Assembly: GCF_014925385.1 (NCBI RefSeq)
Contig: NZ_JACSDK010000016.1
Coordinates: forward strand, 1 to 64,000
Direction of reading: 5' to 3'
DNA length: 64,000 nt
Source of the DNA: Pelagibius marinus
Lineage (GTDB): Bacteria; Pseudomonadota; Alphaproteobacteria; Kiloniellales; Kiloniellaceae
The notes under the pieces were generated by a model. The model ran no database searches. It had not been told where the DNA came from and worked only from the letters and a program-made list of their open reading frames with translations. Shown piece by piece: positions 50,561 through 60,089 of the stretch (positions are counted from its first letter, which is position 1; each line of letters begins with the position of its first letter). The translations under genes were made by a program, and so were the position numbers.

Positions 50561-50971
50561 TCAGGATCCGTAGAGTGCGTTGGGGTCCGCGGTGACCGGC
50601 AGCACTTCGGTCAGGCTGCCGTCCGCGGCGACGGCCCGGTAGAAGCAGGAGCGCCGGCCGGTGTGGCAGGCCACGCCCTTCTGGTCGACGCGCAGCAGCA
50701 GGGTGTCGCCGTCGCAGTCGACGCGCAACTCCACCAGTTTCTGGGTCTGGCCGGAGGTCTCGCCCTTGCGCCACAACTTGCCGCGCGAGCGCGACCAATA
50801 GCAGACCTGGCCGCTGGCCAGGGTCTCGGCCAGGGCCTCGCGGTTCATCCAGGCCACCATCAGCACCTCGCCGCTGTCGTGCTGCTGGGCGACCGCGCAG
50901 ACGAGGCCCTTGTCGTCGAAGGCGACGGATTCGTCCAGGTCTTTGGGCAGGTCTTGAGGAAGTTCACTCAT
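50561..50971 (-). CDS. hisI: Phosphoribosyl-AMP cyclohydrolase
   Basis: A 136-residue HisI. The motifs [29 protein letters not shown] and [10 protein letters not shown] are present, with metal-binding Cys residues in CDGD and in [12 protein letters not shown]. It opens the purine ring of phosphoribosyl-AMP in histidine biosynthesis. It is monofunctional (no HisE domain). It sits between metC and modA on the same strand, apart from other his genes. Confidence 0.95.
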   Translation of the reverse strand: MSELPQDLPKDLDESVAFDDKGLVCAVAQQHDSGEVLMVAWMNREALAETLASGQVCYWSRSRGKLWRKGETSGQTQKLVELRVDCDGDTLLLRVDQKGVACHTGRRSCFYRAVAADGSLTEVLPVTADPNALYGS

Positions 50972-51010
50972 CGTCGGGATTCCAAGATACGGGCTGCGGG
51001 GGGCTCCGTC

Positions 51011-52252
51011 TTACCCCGCGTGCGCGGATTTTCCACCATGTATTCCCCCGCCGCCGATCTTGGGGTCGAGCTGGGCCAGGCGCGCGAAGCCCGCCTCCAG
51101 GTCGGCGATCAGGTCGTCGGCGTGCTCCAGCCCGGCGTGGATGCGCAGGGTCGGACCGGCCGGCTCCCAGCGTGTCGCCGTGCGCATGCTCGCCGGATCG
51201 GTGAGAAGGATCAGACTCTCGTAGCCGCCCCAGCTGGCGCCGATGCCGTAGAGCTCCAGGCCGTCGATGAAGGCCATCACCGCCTCGCGGGAGCAGGGCT
51301 GCAGCGTGAAGCCGAAGAGCCCCGAGGCGCCGGTGAAATCGCGTTTCCACAGAGCATGTCCCGGATCGCCGGGCAGGGCCGGGTAGAGCAGCCGGTCGAC
51401 CTCCGGGCGCCGGCCCAGCCAGCCGGTCAGGGCCAGGGCATTGGCCTGGTGGCGCTCCAGCCGCACCGCCAGGGTGCGCAGGCCGCGCAGTCCCAGGTAG
51501 ACGTCGTCCGGGGCCGCCGCGCAGCCCAGGTATTGGCTGGTGCGGCGCAGACGCTCGTAGTGCGCCTCGCCGCTGACCACCACGCCCAGCATGGCGTCGG
51601 AATGGCCGACCATGTATTTGGTGGCGGCGTGCAGCACGACGTCGACGCCGTGCTCGAGAGGCCGGTAGTAGAGCGGCGTGGCCCAGGTGTTGTCGATCAC
51701 GGTCACCACGCCGGCGGCCTTGGCCGCCGCCACGATGGCCGGCACGTCCTGCACCTCGAAGGTGAGGGAGCCGGGCGATTCCATGTAGACCAGCGCTGTA
51801 TTCTCGCGCATCAGCTCGGCGATGCCGGCGCCTATCGTCGGATCGTAGAAAGTGGTCTCGACGCCCAGCCGCCGCAGCAGGTCGTGGCAGATCTTGCGGG
51901 CCGGGAAGTAGACGCTGTCGGGTACCAGGAAGTGCTTGCCGGCCTCGGCGAAGGCCATCATGGCGACGGCGACCGCCTGCAGGCCGGAGGAGACCGCCAC
52001 CCCGCCGTAGCCGCCTTCCAGGGTGGCCACGGTGTCCTCGAAGGCGAAGGTCGTTGGGGTACCCGTACGGCCGTAGGAACTTTTTCCCTTGTCCATACGG
52101 TGCCGGCCGGCTTCCTGGAAGTCCTCCATGGTTTCGTGGAGCAGGGTGGAGGCGTGGTAGACCGGCGTGTTGACGGTGCCGAAGTGCGAGGCGGGATCGC
52201 GGCCCAGATGGGACAGCAATGTCTCGGGACGGCGTGCGGCGGCTTTCTTCAT
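51011..52252 (-). CDS. metC: Cystathionine beta-lyase
   Basis: A 413-residue PLP enzyme of the Cys/Met metabolism family. The PLP Lys is residue 212 in HAATKYMVGHSD, with YGRTGTPT and the SSGLQAVAVAMMAF segment before it. MetC cleaves cystathionine to homocysteine, ammonia and pyruvate; related lyases such as cystathionine gamma-lyase cannot be excluded. I place the start at ATG 52252, where family similarity begins; the longer frame to 52336 adds 28 residues, and neither start has a strong ribosome site. Confidence 0.85.
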   Translation of the reverse strand: MKKAAARRPETLLSHLGRDPASHFGTVNTPVYHASTLLHETMEDFQEAGRHRMDKGKSSYGRTGTPTTFAFEDTVATLEGGYGGVAVSSGLQAVAVAMMAFAEAGKHFLVPDSVYFPARKICHDLLRRLGVETTFYDPTIGAGIAELMRENTALVYMESPGSLTFEVQDVPAIVAAAKAAGVVTVIDNTWATPLYYRPLEHGVDVVLHAATKYMVGHSDAMLGVVVSGEAHYERLRRTSQYLGCAAAPDDVYLGLRGLRTLAVRLERHQANALALTGWLGRRPEVDRLLYPALPGDPGHALWKRDFTGASGLFGFTLQPCSREAVMAFIDGLELYGIGASWGGYESLILLTDPASMRTATRWEPAGPTLRIHAGLEHADDLIADLEAGFARLAQLDPKIGGGGIHGGKSAHAG

Positions 52253-52630
52253 ACGGAACGGAATCCAATGGGTTTCGCCGGAGGCTAGAGAGGTCGCCCC
52301 CTGCAGCGCAATACGCGCTAGAGGTTCACCTATCATTCCGCGTTAGCCAAGCCGTTTCGCAACCATCGCTCTGTGGCGCCGCGGCCTGGATCGGCGGCTT
52401 CAGGTTTGGTGACGGAAGCCTGATAACGGTATCACGCGATCGGTATTTTTTTGACACAGCTCCCGTACCAAGCTGTTGCCTTTCCTCAAATACTGAGACA
52501 TGGTTCGCGGGTGTGGCGTGAATGCATCCCGCCGGAAGCCTGTAGTCTAACGACTGTATGCAGGTAGTGAGAGCGGGGCTCGCGGTCCACCTTAAGACAA
52601 TAAACTGTGAACAGCAGGGAAGGTTACTCC
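52253..52630. promoter_or_regulatory. Divergent region between metC and aapJ
   Basis: No gene in about 380 bp. Two CGGTAT words lie at 52427 and 52441, and a TTGACA (-35-like) at 52451-52456 faces the aap operon, but no good -10 element follows at the right distance. A GGGAAGG ribosome site stands before aapJ. Confidence 0.35.
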
Positions 52631-53650
52631 ATGTCTAAATTGAAGGTTCTGCTTGCGGCGAGCGCACTCACCGTGGTCGGCGCTGCCGGGGCTAATGCCG
52701 CGACTCTGGATGACATCAAAGCCAAGGGCTTCGTCCAGTGCGGCGTGTCGACCGGTGTGCCGGGCTTCTCCTTCACCGACGACGCCGGCAACTGGCAGGG
52801 CTTCGACCCGGCCGTGTGCCAGGGCGTGGCCGCCGCGATCTTCGGCGACACCAGCAAGGTCAAGTACACCCCGACCACCGGTAAGACGCGCTTCACCGCG
52901 CTGGCTTCCGGCGAGATCGACATGCTGGCCCGCAACACCACCTGGACGCTAAGCCGTGATGCCGACCTCGGCTTCACCTTCGTCGGCGTCAACTACTACG
53001 ACGGTCAGGGCTTCATGGTTCCGAAGGCTCTCGGCGTGACCAGCGCCAAGCAGCTGGACGGCGCCTCGGTCTGCATCCAGACCGGCACCACGACGGAGCT
53101 GAACCTGGCGGACTACTTCCGGCTCAACAACATGAGCTATGAGCCGGTGCCGATCGAAACCAACGAAGAAGCGCGCACCAACTACCTGGCTGGCCGCTGC
53201 GACGTCTACACGACGGACGCCTCGGGCCTGGCCGCTTCGCGCGCCGCCTTCGACAACGCGGCCGATCACATCATCCTGCCGGAGATCATCTCCAAGGAGC
53301 CGCTGGGCCCGCTCGTGCGTGAGGGTGACGAGCCCTGGGGCGACGTCGTCCGCTGGACCCTGAATGCGATGATCACCGCCGAGGAATACGGCGTGAATTC
53401 TTCGAACGTCGATGACATGGTCGCCAACAGCGACAACCCGGAAATCCGGCGTCTGCTGGGTGTTGAAGGCAACGTGGGCGAGATGCTCGGCCTCGACGCG
53501 AAGTGGGGCTACAATGTCATCAAGCAGGTCGGCAACTACGGCGAAGTGTTCGAGAAGTACATCGGCTCGAACACGCCGATCGGTCTCGAGCGCGGCATCA
53601 ACGCGCAGTACAAGGACGGCGGCCTGATCTACTCGCCGCCGATCCGGTAA
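52631..53650 (+). CDS. aapJ: General L-amino acid ABC importer binding protein
   Basis: A 339-residue periplasmic protein of the AapJ/BztA type. A signal peptide ends GANAA (about 23), then comes the SBP_bac_3 fold with LDDIKAKGFVQCGVSTGVPGF, NTTWTLSRDADLGFTFVGV and the late GLERGINAQY. AapJ binds a broad range of L-amino acids. ATG 52631 fits the signal; an in-frame GTG at 52607 is less likely. It is followed by a hairpin and then the permeases, the standard aap order. Confidence 0.94.
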   Translation: MSKLKVLLAASALTVVGAAGANAATLDDIKAKGFVQCGVSTGVPGFSFTDDAGNWQGFDPAVCQGVAAAIFGDTSKVKYTPTTGKTRFTALASGEIDMLARNTTWTLSRDADLGFTFVGVNYYDGQGFMVPKALGVTSAKQLDGASVCIQTGTTTELNLADYFRLNNMSYEPVPIETNEEARTNYLAGRCDVYTTDASGLAASRAAFDNAADHIILPEIISKEPLGPLVREGDEPWGDVVRWTLNAMITAEEYGVNSSNVDDMVANSDNPEIRRLLGVEGNVGEMLGLDAKWGYNVIKQVGNYGEVFEKYIGSNTPIGLERGINAQYKDGGLIYSPPIR

Positions 53651-53685
53651 CCGCACGACGGTTGACCGAAGCATGACATGAGCCT

Positions 53686-53716
53686 GGGAACGCCGGTGCA
53701 AGCCGCCGGCGTTCCC
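53686..53716 (+). terminator. Hairpin between aapJ and aapQ
   Basis: Perfect 11-bp arms GGGAACGCCGG and CCGGCGTTCCC around a 9-nt loop, 36 bp after the aapJ stop. There is no T-run. It is well placed to protect aapJ mRNA or cause partial read-through, so that the binding protein exceeds the permeases. Confidence 0.6.
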
Positions 53717-53775
53717 TCGCGCATTTGAATCATGCGTTGAAAATTTTCCTGGGATCGTCGTAGCTGGGAGTACCC

Positions 53776-54966
53776 ATGGCCGCAATCGAACAGGATTCTG
53801 AAAGCTTTTCGTTGGGCCAGTTGTGGTCGGACAAACGCTATCGGGCGGTGGTCACACAGATCCTCGTGATCGCCGGCGTTTTCCTCTTCCTCTCTTTCAT
53901 CATCACCAACGCGATCGAGAATCTTGAGGCCCTGGGCAAGACCTTCGGCTTCGAGTTCCTGGAAGCTCCCGCCAGCTACGATATCAACCAGGCTCTCATT
54001 CCCTACAATTCGCGCGACACCCACCTGCGCGCCGCGGTCGTCGGACTGCTGAACACCGCGCTGGTGGCCTTTTGCGGCTGTGTGCTCGCAACCATCCTGG
54101 GCTTCATCCTGGGCGTGCTGCGGCTGTCGACCAACTTCCTGATCAACCGCCTCGTCTACTGCTACATCGAGTTCGTGCGAAACGTTCCGGTGCTGCTGCA
54201 GATTCTGCTGTGGCACGGCGTCATCGTCACCTCGCTGGACGTGCCGCGAAATGCCTACAGCCCGGTCGCCGACGTCTTTCTGACCAACCGCGGATTCTAC
54301 GTGCCACGCCCGGTTTTCGAGCCCGGCTTCGTCTTCGTGGCGATCACCTTCGTCGCGGCCGTCGCCGGCATGGTCATCTTCAGGCGCTGGGCCAAGAAAA
54401 ACCAGGAAGCCACCGGCCAGATCTTTCCGGTCTTCTCCATCGGCGTTGCGGCGATCATCGGGCTTCCCGTGATCGCCTTTTTCGTGGCCGGCATGCCGAT
54501 GAGCCTGGATGCACCCGCATTGGAGGGCTTCAATTTCCAGGGCGGCATGGTGCTTAGGCCGGAGTTCACCGCGCTGTGGCTGGCGCTGTCGCTCTATACC
54601 GCGGCCTTCATCGCCGAGATCGTGCGTTCCGGCATCCAGTCGGTGAGCCATGGCCAGACCGAGGCGGCCTACGCCCTGGGCGTCAAGCCGAACTGGACCA
54701 TGCGGCTGATCATCATTCCGCAGGCCCTGCGGGTGATCGTGCCGCCGCTGACCAGCCAGTATCTGAACCTGACCAAGAATTCCTCACTGGCCATCGCCAT
54801 CGGTTATATGGACATCACCGCGACGCTGGGAGGCATTACGTTGAACCAGACGGGCAAGGAGATGGAGTGCATGATCCTGCTGCTGATGGTCTATCTGACC
54901 ATCTCGCTACTGATCTCGGCCTTCATGAACTGGTACAACAAGCGCATCGCGCTGGTTGAACGCTGA
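53776..54966 (+). CDS. aapQ: General L-amino acid ABC importer permease
   Basis: A 396-residue permease of the AapQ/BztB type. The long insertion between the first and later membrane helices is typical of this subfamily, which is much larger than ordinary HisMQ permeases. The conserved C-terminal channel half has SGIQSVSHGQTEAAYALGVK and LTSQYLNLTKNSSLAIAIGY. It pairs with AapM. A GGGAG site precedes ATG 53776; the stop lies 16 bp before the aapM start. Confidence 0.94.
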   Translation: MAAIEQDSESFSLGQLWSDKRYRAVVTQILVIAGVFLFLSFIITNAIENLEALGKTFGFEFLEAPASYDINQALIPYNSRDTHLRAAVVGLLNTALVAFCGCVLATILGFILGVLRLSTNFLINRLVYCYIEFVRNVPVLLQILLWHGVIVTSLDVPRNAYSPVADVFLTNRGFYVPRPVFEPGFVFVAITFVAAVAGMVIFRRWAKKNQEATGQIFPVFSIGVAAIIGLPVIAFFVAGMPMSLDAPALEGFNFQGGMVLRPEFTALWLALSLYTAAFIAEIVRSGIQSVSHGQTEAAYALGVKPNWTMRLIIIPQALRVIVPPLTSQYLNLTKNSSLAIAIGYMDITATLGGITLNQTGKEMECMILLLMVYLTISLLISAFMNWYNKRIALVER

Positions 54967-54982
54967 GGGGAGGAGGGACGAC

Positions 54983-56107
54983 ATGACTGATACCGCGACC
55001 CAACCCCGCAGCTACGAACCCGGCAACCACCCGGATCTGCCGCCACCGCTGTTGACCAGCGGGCCGCTCGCCTGGGTGAAGCATAACCTCTTCGGCTCGC
55101 CGCTCAACATCGCCTTGACGGTGATCTCGCTTTACCTTCTTTATCTCATCGTGCCGGGCCTCTTGAACTGGGCCATCTTCGACGCGGTGATCAATGCCGG
55201 GTCTCGCGAGGAGTGCAAGGCAATCGCCGCGGGCGCCTGCTGGGCACTGCCGGCGATTCGCTTCGACCAGTTCCTCTACGGCTTCTATCCGGACCATCTG
55301 CACTGGCGCATCAATCTCACGGCAGTGCTCTTCTTTCTCGCGCTGTTGCCGGTTCTCTGGGACAACGCGCCATTCCGGAAACAGTGGCTGATTTACTCCT
55401 GCATCTTTCCGGTGATCGCCTTCTTCCTGGTCGTCGGTGGTCTGGGCATGGAGGAGGTGGAGACCACCAAGATCGGCGGCTTTGCCCTCAACGTCATCAT
55501 CGGCGTCACCGGCATTGTCGCCTCTCTGCCGCTCGGCATCCTACTCGCCCTCGGGCGGCGCTCCCAGATGCCGATCGTGCGCACGCTCTGCGTCATGTTC
55601 ATCGAGTTCATCCGCGGTGTGCCCTTGATCACGCTGCTCTTCGTCGCCTCGACGATGCTGAACTACTTCCTGCCGCCGGGCACCACCTTCGACCTGATCC
55701 TGCGGGTGCTGATCATGGTCACGCTGTTCTCCTCGGCTTACATTGCCGAGGTGGTGCGTGGCGGCCTGCAGGCCATCCCCAAGGGGCAGCTGGAGGCGGC
55801 CGACGCCATGGGCCTGCGCTACTGGCAGTCCATGCGGCTTATCGTGCTGCCGCAGGCGCTGAAGATCTCCATTCCCGGTATCGTCAACACCTTCGTGGGC
55901 CTGTTCAAGGACACCACGCTGGTAGTGATCATCGGCCTGACCGACGTGCTGGGGGTCGGGCGCGCGTCGCTGTCTGATTCCAAGTGGCAGGGCCTGCCGG
56001 AAGAGGTCTACGTCTTCACGGCGATTCTCTTCTTCGTCTGCTGCTTCTCCATGGCGCGCTATTCGACCTACCTGGAAAAGAAACTGCATACCGGCCACAA
56101 GCGCTAG
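54983..56107 (+). CDS. aapM: General L-amino acid ABC importer permease
   Basis: A 374-residue permease of the AapM/BztC type with about eight hydrophobic segments and the conserved GGLQAIPKGQLEAADAMGLR and GIVNTFVGLFKDTTLVVIIG motifs. ATG 54983 follows GGGGAGGAGG, a stronger site than that of the alternative at 54956 within aapQ. With AapQ it forms the channel energised by AapP. Confidence 0.94.
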   Translation: MTDTATQPRSYEPGNHPDLPPPLLTSGPLAWVKHNLFGSPLNIALTVISLYLLYLIVPGLLNWAIFDAVINAGSREECKAIAAGACWALPAIRFDQFLYGFYPDHLHWRINLTAVLFFLALLPVLWDNAPFRKQWLIYSCIFPVIAFFLVVGGLGMEEVETTKIGGFALNVIIGVTGIVASLPLGILLALGRRSQMPIVRTLCVMFIEFIRGVPLITLLFVASTMLNYFLPPGTTFDLILRVLIMVTLFSSAYIAEVVRGGLQAIPKGQLEAADAMGLRYWQSMRLIVLPQALKISIPGIVNTFVGLFKDTTLVVIIGLTDVLGVGRASLSDSKWQGLPEEVYVFTAILFFVCCFSMARYSTYLEKKLHTGHKR

Positions 56108-56164
56108 GGCCGGCGCCGAACGAACGAGCGCCCCAGCGCGGGCCGAACAAGGAGGCTAAACGGG

Positions 56165-56941
56165 ATGTCTGAAGTTGCTGCTGCACCACAGATGCAGATC
56201 TCCGATGAAGTGGCGATCCAGATGATCGGCATGCACAAGTGGTACGGCGAATTCCATGTCCTCAAGGACATCAACCTGACGGTCAACCGCGGCGAGCGGA
56301 TCGTCATCTGCGGCCCCTCGGGTTCCGGCAAGTCGACCATGATCCGCTGCATCAACCGTCTGGAGGAACACCAGAAGGGCAAGATCATCGTCGACAACAT
56401 CGAGCTGACCCACGATGTGAAGAACATCGCGGAGATCCGCCGTGAGGTCGGCATGGTGTTTCAGCACTTCAATCTTTTCCCGCATCTGACGGTGCTGGAG
56501 AATTGCACCCTGGCGCCGATCTGGGTGCGCAAGATGCCGAAGAAGGACGCCGAAGAGGTCGCCATGGAATACCTGGAGCGGGTGAAGATTCCCGAACAGG
56601 CGGACAAGTATCCGGGGCAGCTTTCCGGCGGCCAGCAGCAGCGTGTGGCCATCGCCCGCTCGCTCTGCATGAACCCGCGAATCATGCTGTTCGACGAGCC
56701 GACCTCGGCGCTGGATCCGGAAATGATCTCCGAGGTGCTGGACGTGATGGTGAGCCTGGCCGAAAGCGGCATGACCATGCTCTGCGTGACTCACGAGATG
56801 GGTTTCGCGCGCAAGGTCGCCAACCGGGTGATCTTCATGGACGGCGGCGAGATCATCGAGGAGAACGAACCGGAAGAGTTCTTCAACAATCCGCAGTCGG
56901 CGCGCACCCAGCTGTTCCTCAGCCAGATTCTGCACCACTAG
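56165..56941 (+). CDS. aapP: General L-amino acid ABC importer ATPase
   Basis: A 258-residue ATPase of the GlnQ/HisP class. Walker [10 protein letters not shown], signature LSGGQQQR, Walker [14 protein letters not shown], and the [14 protein letters not shown] beginning are all typical. It is the last gene of aapJQMP and is followed directly by a strong terminator. No unusual features. Confidence 0.95.
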   Translation: MSEVAAAPQMQISDEVAIQMIGMHKWYGEFHVLKDINLTVNRGERIVICGPSGSGKSTMIRCINRLEEHQKGKIIVDNIELTHDVKNIAEIRREVGMVFQHFNLFPHLTVLENCTLAPIWVRKMPKKDAEEVAMEYLERVKIPEQADKYPGQLSGGQQQRVAIARSLCMNPRIMLFDEPTSALDPEMISEVLDVMVSLAESGMTMLCVTHEMGFARKVANRVIFMDGGEIIEENEPEEFFNNPQSARTQLFLSQILHH

Positions 56942-56955
56942 AAGCCCGCTACGGA

Positions 56956-56998
56956 GGGGCGCCGCGGAGCCGTCACGGCGGCTTCCGGCGCCCTTTTT
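56956..56998 (+). terminator. Rho-independent terminator of the aap operon
   Basis: Starts 14 bp after the aapP stop. Outer arms GGGCGCCG and CGGCGCCC, inner pairing of GGAGCCG with CGGCTTCC, followed directly by TTTTT. The U-run and the double stem make this the clearest terminator in the window. Confidence 0.85.
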
Positions 56999-57085
56999 CG
57001 TGCGCTTGAGCCTATGCGAATGTTCACGGGTCTTTCAGGGGCTTCTGCTAGAATTGCGGCCAAGAACACACTTGGGAATGCAGGC

Positions 57086-58165
57086 ATGAGCGAGAGCCAG
57101 GCGCCCCGGACCGGCCGGACCGCGGCCGCGCGCAATGCGGGCGACAAGGTCGTCTTCGCCCAGATCGAGCCGACAACCCGCTGCAACTATATCTGCGGCT
57201 TCTGCAGCGGCCGGCAGATGGACCAGACGGACTTCGCGGCCGAGGATTTCGCGCGCCTGCTGGACGCCTTTCCCGACCTGGAGCATATCGAACTGCAGGG
57301 CGAGGGCGAGCCGCTGCTGCACAAGGGGTTCTTCGACATGGCGCGCCAAGCGCGCGCGCGCGGGATCCGCCTGTCGATGATCACCAACGGCAGCCTGCTG
57401 TCGGAGGAGCGCGTGGCAGCATTGCTCGACCTCGGCATGGAGGCCATCAACGTTTCCGTCGAGTCCCCGGACGAGCAGGAGTTCCGCGACATCCGCGGGG
57501 GCAGCTTCGCCAAGGTCAAGGCCGGCATCGCGCGTCTGCTGGCGGCACGCCGGGCGCGCGGCCTGGACCGGCCGCTGGTCGGTTTCGCCGTCACTGTCCT
57601 CAAGCATACCATCGACCGCTTGCCGGAGATCGCGGCGCTCTACGAGGAACTCGGCATGGACGGCGGCGCGACGGTGCAGCCGCTGAGCCGCATGGAGGCT
57701 TACAGCGAAGTCTACGACGAGAAGATCGCAGCGCAGCTCTTGGACGAGGCGGATATGCAACGGCTCGCGCGTCTGCGCAACAGCGACCCGAAGGTGCTCG
57801 CGATGAAGCAGCAGGCGACACAAAGCAGCCATTTCTATCCCGAGATGCACAGGCGCTTTCCGATGCTGCACGGCTGTCCCTGGGTGAGGGGCGGTATCTA
57901 CGTCGACCGCCATGGGGCTCTGCTCAGCTGCTGCATGGTGAAAGACGCGGAGACTCACGGCCTGGGCAAGCTGGGCCTCACCCCCGTCGAGGTCGTGCTG
58001 AACAAGCGTCGGGAAATCGACGCGGCGCTCAGCGCCGGGCGGCCGCCGGAGCAGTGCCGGGGCTGTGCCTACTACAGGCCGCCCGAAGAACGGGAAATCC
58101 TGCTGCAGAAAGTCCGGGCGCAGATGTTGCGGCGCCGGCAGGCCAAGGCCGCTAAGCCGGAATGA
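57086..58165 (+). CDS. Radical SAM protein with SPASM-like C-terminus
   Basis: A 359-residue radical SAM enzyme. Cys33, Cys37 and Cys40 (TTRCNYICGFC) bind the SAM cluster; the QGEGEPLLH motif and NVSVESPDEQEF lie in the barrel. C-terminal Cys residues (HGCPWVRGG, LLSCCMVKD, QCRGCAYYR) resemble a SPASM/twitch region for auxiliary clusters. This class includes peptide-maturing and tungsten/molybdenum-cofactor-related enzymes. No short precursor peptide gene is obvious nearby. I take ATG 57086, where the GC-rich coding pattern starts. It overlaps the convergent GNAT gene's end by 14 bp. Confidence 0.85.
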   Translation: MSESQAPRTGRTAAARNAGDKVVFAQIEPTTRCNYICGFCSGRQMDQTDFAAEDFARLLDAFPDLEHIELQGEGEPLLHKGFFDMARQARARGIRLSMITNGSLLSEERVAALLDLGMEAINVSVESPDEQEFRDIRGGSFAKVKAGIARLLAARRARGLDRPLVGFAVTVLKHTIDRLPEIAALYEELGMDGGATVQPLSRMEAYSEVYDEKIAAQLLDEADMQRLARLRNSDPKVLAMKQQATQSSHFYPEMHRRFPMLHGCPWVRGGIYVDRHGALLSCCMVKDAETHGLGKLGLTPVEVVLNKRREIDAALSAGRPPEQCRGCAYYRPPEEREILLQKVRAQMLRRRQAKAAKPE

Positions 58166-59165
58166 TACCGCTGATCTGAGGGTCGATGATTTCCTGCTCC
58201 TCCTGGCGGTAGGGCACGAAGCCCATGCGCTGATAGAGGGGCAGGGCGCGCGGGTGGTCCATGGTGTTGGTGTTGACCGTCAGGCGTTGCGGCTCGTAGC
58301 TCCAGGCCTGCTCGATGGCCGAGTAGAGCAGGTAGCGACCCAGGCCGCGCCCCACGCAATGCGGCATGAGCCCGAAGTAGGCCAGGTCGATGGTCGGCTC
58401 CTCCCGGCGGTCGAGTTCGAAGTAGCCCGCCGGCGCGCCGTCGACGTAGAGCACGAAGACCTCGACCCTCTCGTCGGCCAGGATGCCGGCGAGTTCCTCG
58501 TCGGTCATCTGCCGCCGGTACCACCAGCGCCAGTCGCCGCCCACGGAATTGTACAGGTAGCGGTAAAAGCCAACGGTCGGCTGCTCGGCCAGCATCAGCG
58601 CAAACTTGGTCTTCATCGGCGGATGCACCGGGGCCAGGGCCGGGCGCTCGGTCATCTCCAGGTAGGTGATGGTGAAGCGCACCTTGGGATCGCGCCCGGC
58701 GGCCAGTTCCACCTCGGGCGGCAGGTCGATGTTCTCCGGCGGCTCCTTCGGCAGGCGCAGCCAGCGCGCCAGGATTGCGTGGGGGGTATAAGCGTAGCCG
58801 ATGGCCGTATAGAAGCCGATCACCGGGCGGTTGCCGTCCCGCACGATCAGTTGGACTTTCAGGATGCCCCGCTCGGCGAGCCAGTTCTCCGCGTGGCGCA
58901 CCATGCGACGGCCCAGGCCCGCGCCCTGCAATGCCGGATCGATCGCCACGTAGTAGAGCCAGCCACGGTGGCCGTCATGGCCGCAGCAGACCGTGCCGAC
59001 GATCTTGCCGTCGCGTTCGGCGACGAATATCTCGGCGCAGTCACTGCGTTGCCAGCGGGGAATGTCGAGGCTGGGATCGTTGTACCAGCAGGTAAGGCCG
59101 CAGCTGTCCCAAAGCGCGATGCAGCCGGCGAAGTCATCGTCGCCGTAAGGCCTGATCTTCGGCAA
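58152..59165 (-). CDS. Tandem GNAT acetyltransferase
   Basis: A 337-residue protein with two GNAT domains. The first (about 1-135, with the acetyl-CoA loop LQGAGLGRRMV and a YpeA-like profile) is joined to a second (about 175-330, with PHCVGRGLGRYLL and the LYQRMGF ending). Both loops look intact, so both sites could be active. Substrates are unknown. The start is doubtful: TTG at 59165 is the first start codon after the sseA stop, while CTG at 59171 overlaps that stop and a GTG at 59228 would overlap sseA by 61 bp. None has a good ribosome site. Confidence 0.8.
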   Translation of the reverse strand: MPKIRPYGDDDFAGCIALWDSCGLTCWYNDPSLDIPRWQRSDCAEIFVAERDGKIVGTVCCGHDGHRGWLYYVAIDPALQGAGLGRRMVRHAENWLAERGILKVQLIVRDGNRPVIGFYTAIGYAYTPHAILARWLRLPKEPPENIDLPPEVELAAGRDPKVRFTITYLEMTERPALAPVHPPMKTKFALMLAEQPTVGFYRYLYNSVGGDWRWWYRRQMTDEELAGILADERVEVFVLYVDGAPAGYFELDRREEPTIDLAYFGLMPHCVGRGLGRYLLYSAIEQAWSYEPQRLTVNTNTMDHPRALPLYQRMGFVPYRQEEQEIIDPQISGIIPA

Positions 59166-59167
59166 GG

Positions 59168-60043
59168 TCAGGACTGCTCGACGGTCGCCGGGCCGGTCTC
59201 GACGGGCGTGTCGCCCTCCAGTCCCCACTCGGACCAGGAACCGTCATAGACCGCCACGTCGCGGTGGCCGAGGCGGTGCAGCGCCAGGCTCAGTACCGCG
59301 GCGGTCACGCCGGAGCCACAGGTGGTGACGACGGGGCGGTTCAGGTCGATGCCGGCGGCCGTGAAGCGCTCCTTCAAAGCGGCGGCGTCCAGCAGGGTCT
59401 GCGCGCTCTGCTCGACGACCTCGACGAAGGGCAGGTTGCAGCTGCCGGGAATATGGCCGGAGCGCAGGCCCTGGCGCGGCTCCGGATCGCTGCCCTCGAA
59501 GCGCCCGCGGCCGCGGGCGTCCAGCACCTGCTCGCCGCCGCTCTTAAGGTTGGCCAGGATCTGCCCGCGGTCGCGCAGCAGGAAGCTGTTCATCCGGGGG
59601 GTGAAGTGGCGCTCCTCGGGGTGCGCTTCGCCTTCCTCCACCGGGCGGCCTTCGTTCAGCCATTTCGGCAGGCCGCCGTCCAGCACCGCCACCTCGTCGT
59701 GGCCGAAGTAGCGGAAGGTCCACCAGACGCGCGGGGCGCTCCAGATGCCGCGCTGGTCATAGATCACCAGGCGCAGCCCGTCGCCGAGGCCCAGCTTGCG
59801 GACCTTCGAGGAAAAGACGTGCGGTGGGGGCACCATGTGCGGCAGATCGCTGGACGGATCCTTGATGTCGTCGATGTCGAAGAAGACGGCGCCGGGAATG
59901 TGCTGGGCCTCGAACTCGCGGCGCGGGTCCAGGCCTTCGCCCGGCAGGTAATAGCTGGCGTCCACGACCCGCAGGTCGGGCGCCCCCAGGTTATCGGCCA
60001 GCCACTCGGTGGAGACCAGGGCGTCCTTGTCGAAATCGACCAT
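59168..60043 (-). CDS. sseA: 3-mercaptopyruvate/thiosulfate sulfurtransferase
   Basis: A 291-residue tandem rhodanese. The active Cys is residue 242 in TTCGSGVTA, the loop typical of mercaptopyruvate sulfurtransferases. Other rhodanese marks are GAVFFDIDDI and LDGGLPKW. It transfers sulfur from mercaptopyruvate to thiols or cyanide. ATG 60043 follows AGGAAG. It belongs to a minus-strand set with cysK and alaX, all linked to cysteine or alanine handling. Confidence 0.93.
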   Translation of the reverse strand: MVDFDKDALVSTEWLADNLGAPDLRVVDASYYLPGEGLDPRREFEAQHIPGAVFFDIDDIKDPSSDLPHMVPPPHVFSSKVRKLGLGDGLRLVIYDQRGIWSAPRVWWTFRYFGHDEVAVLDGGLPKWLNEGRPVEEGEAHPEERHFTPRMNSFLLRDRGQILANLKSGGEQVLDARGRGRFEGSDPEPRQGLRSGHIPGSCNLPFVEVVEQSAQTLLDAAALKERFTAAGIDLNRPVVTTCGSGVTAAVLSLALHRLGHRDVAVYDGSWSEWGLEGDTPVETGPATVEQS

Positions 60044-60089
60044 AGCTGCTTTCACTTCCTCCCGAAGGCTCCCCGCCGGGGCCGGGTTC

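Noticed and set aside
49741-50600. Molybdenum-cofactor riboswitch or ModE site upstream of modA
   Set aside because: modA begins 4 bp after hisI, leaving no leader, and no ModE gene or palindrome is seen.
52451-52456. TTGACA as the aap promoter -35
   Set aside because: No acceptable -10 element at 16-18 bp; kept only as a note in the region entry.
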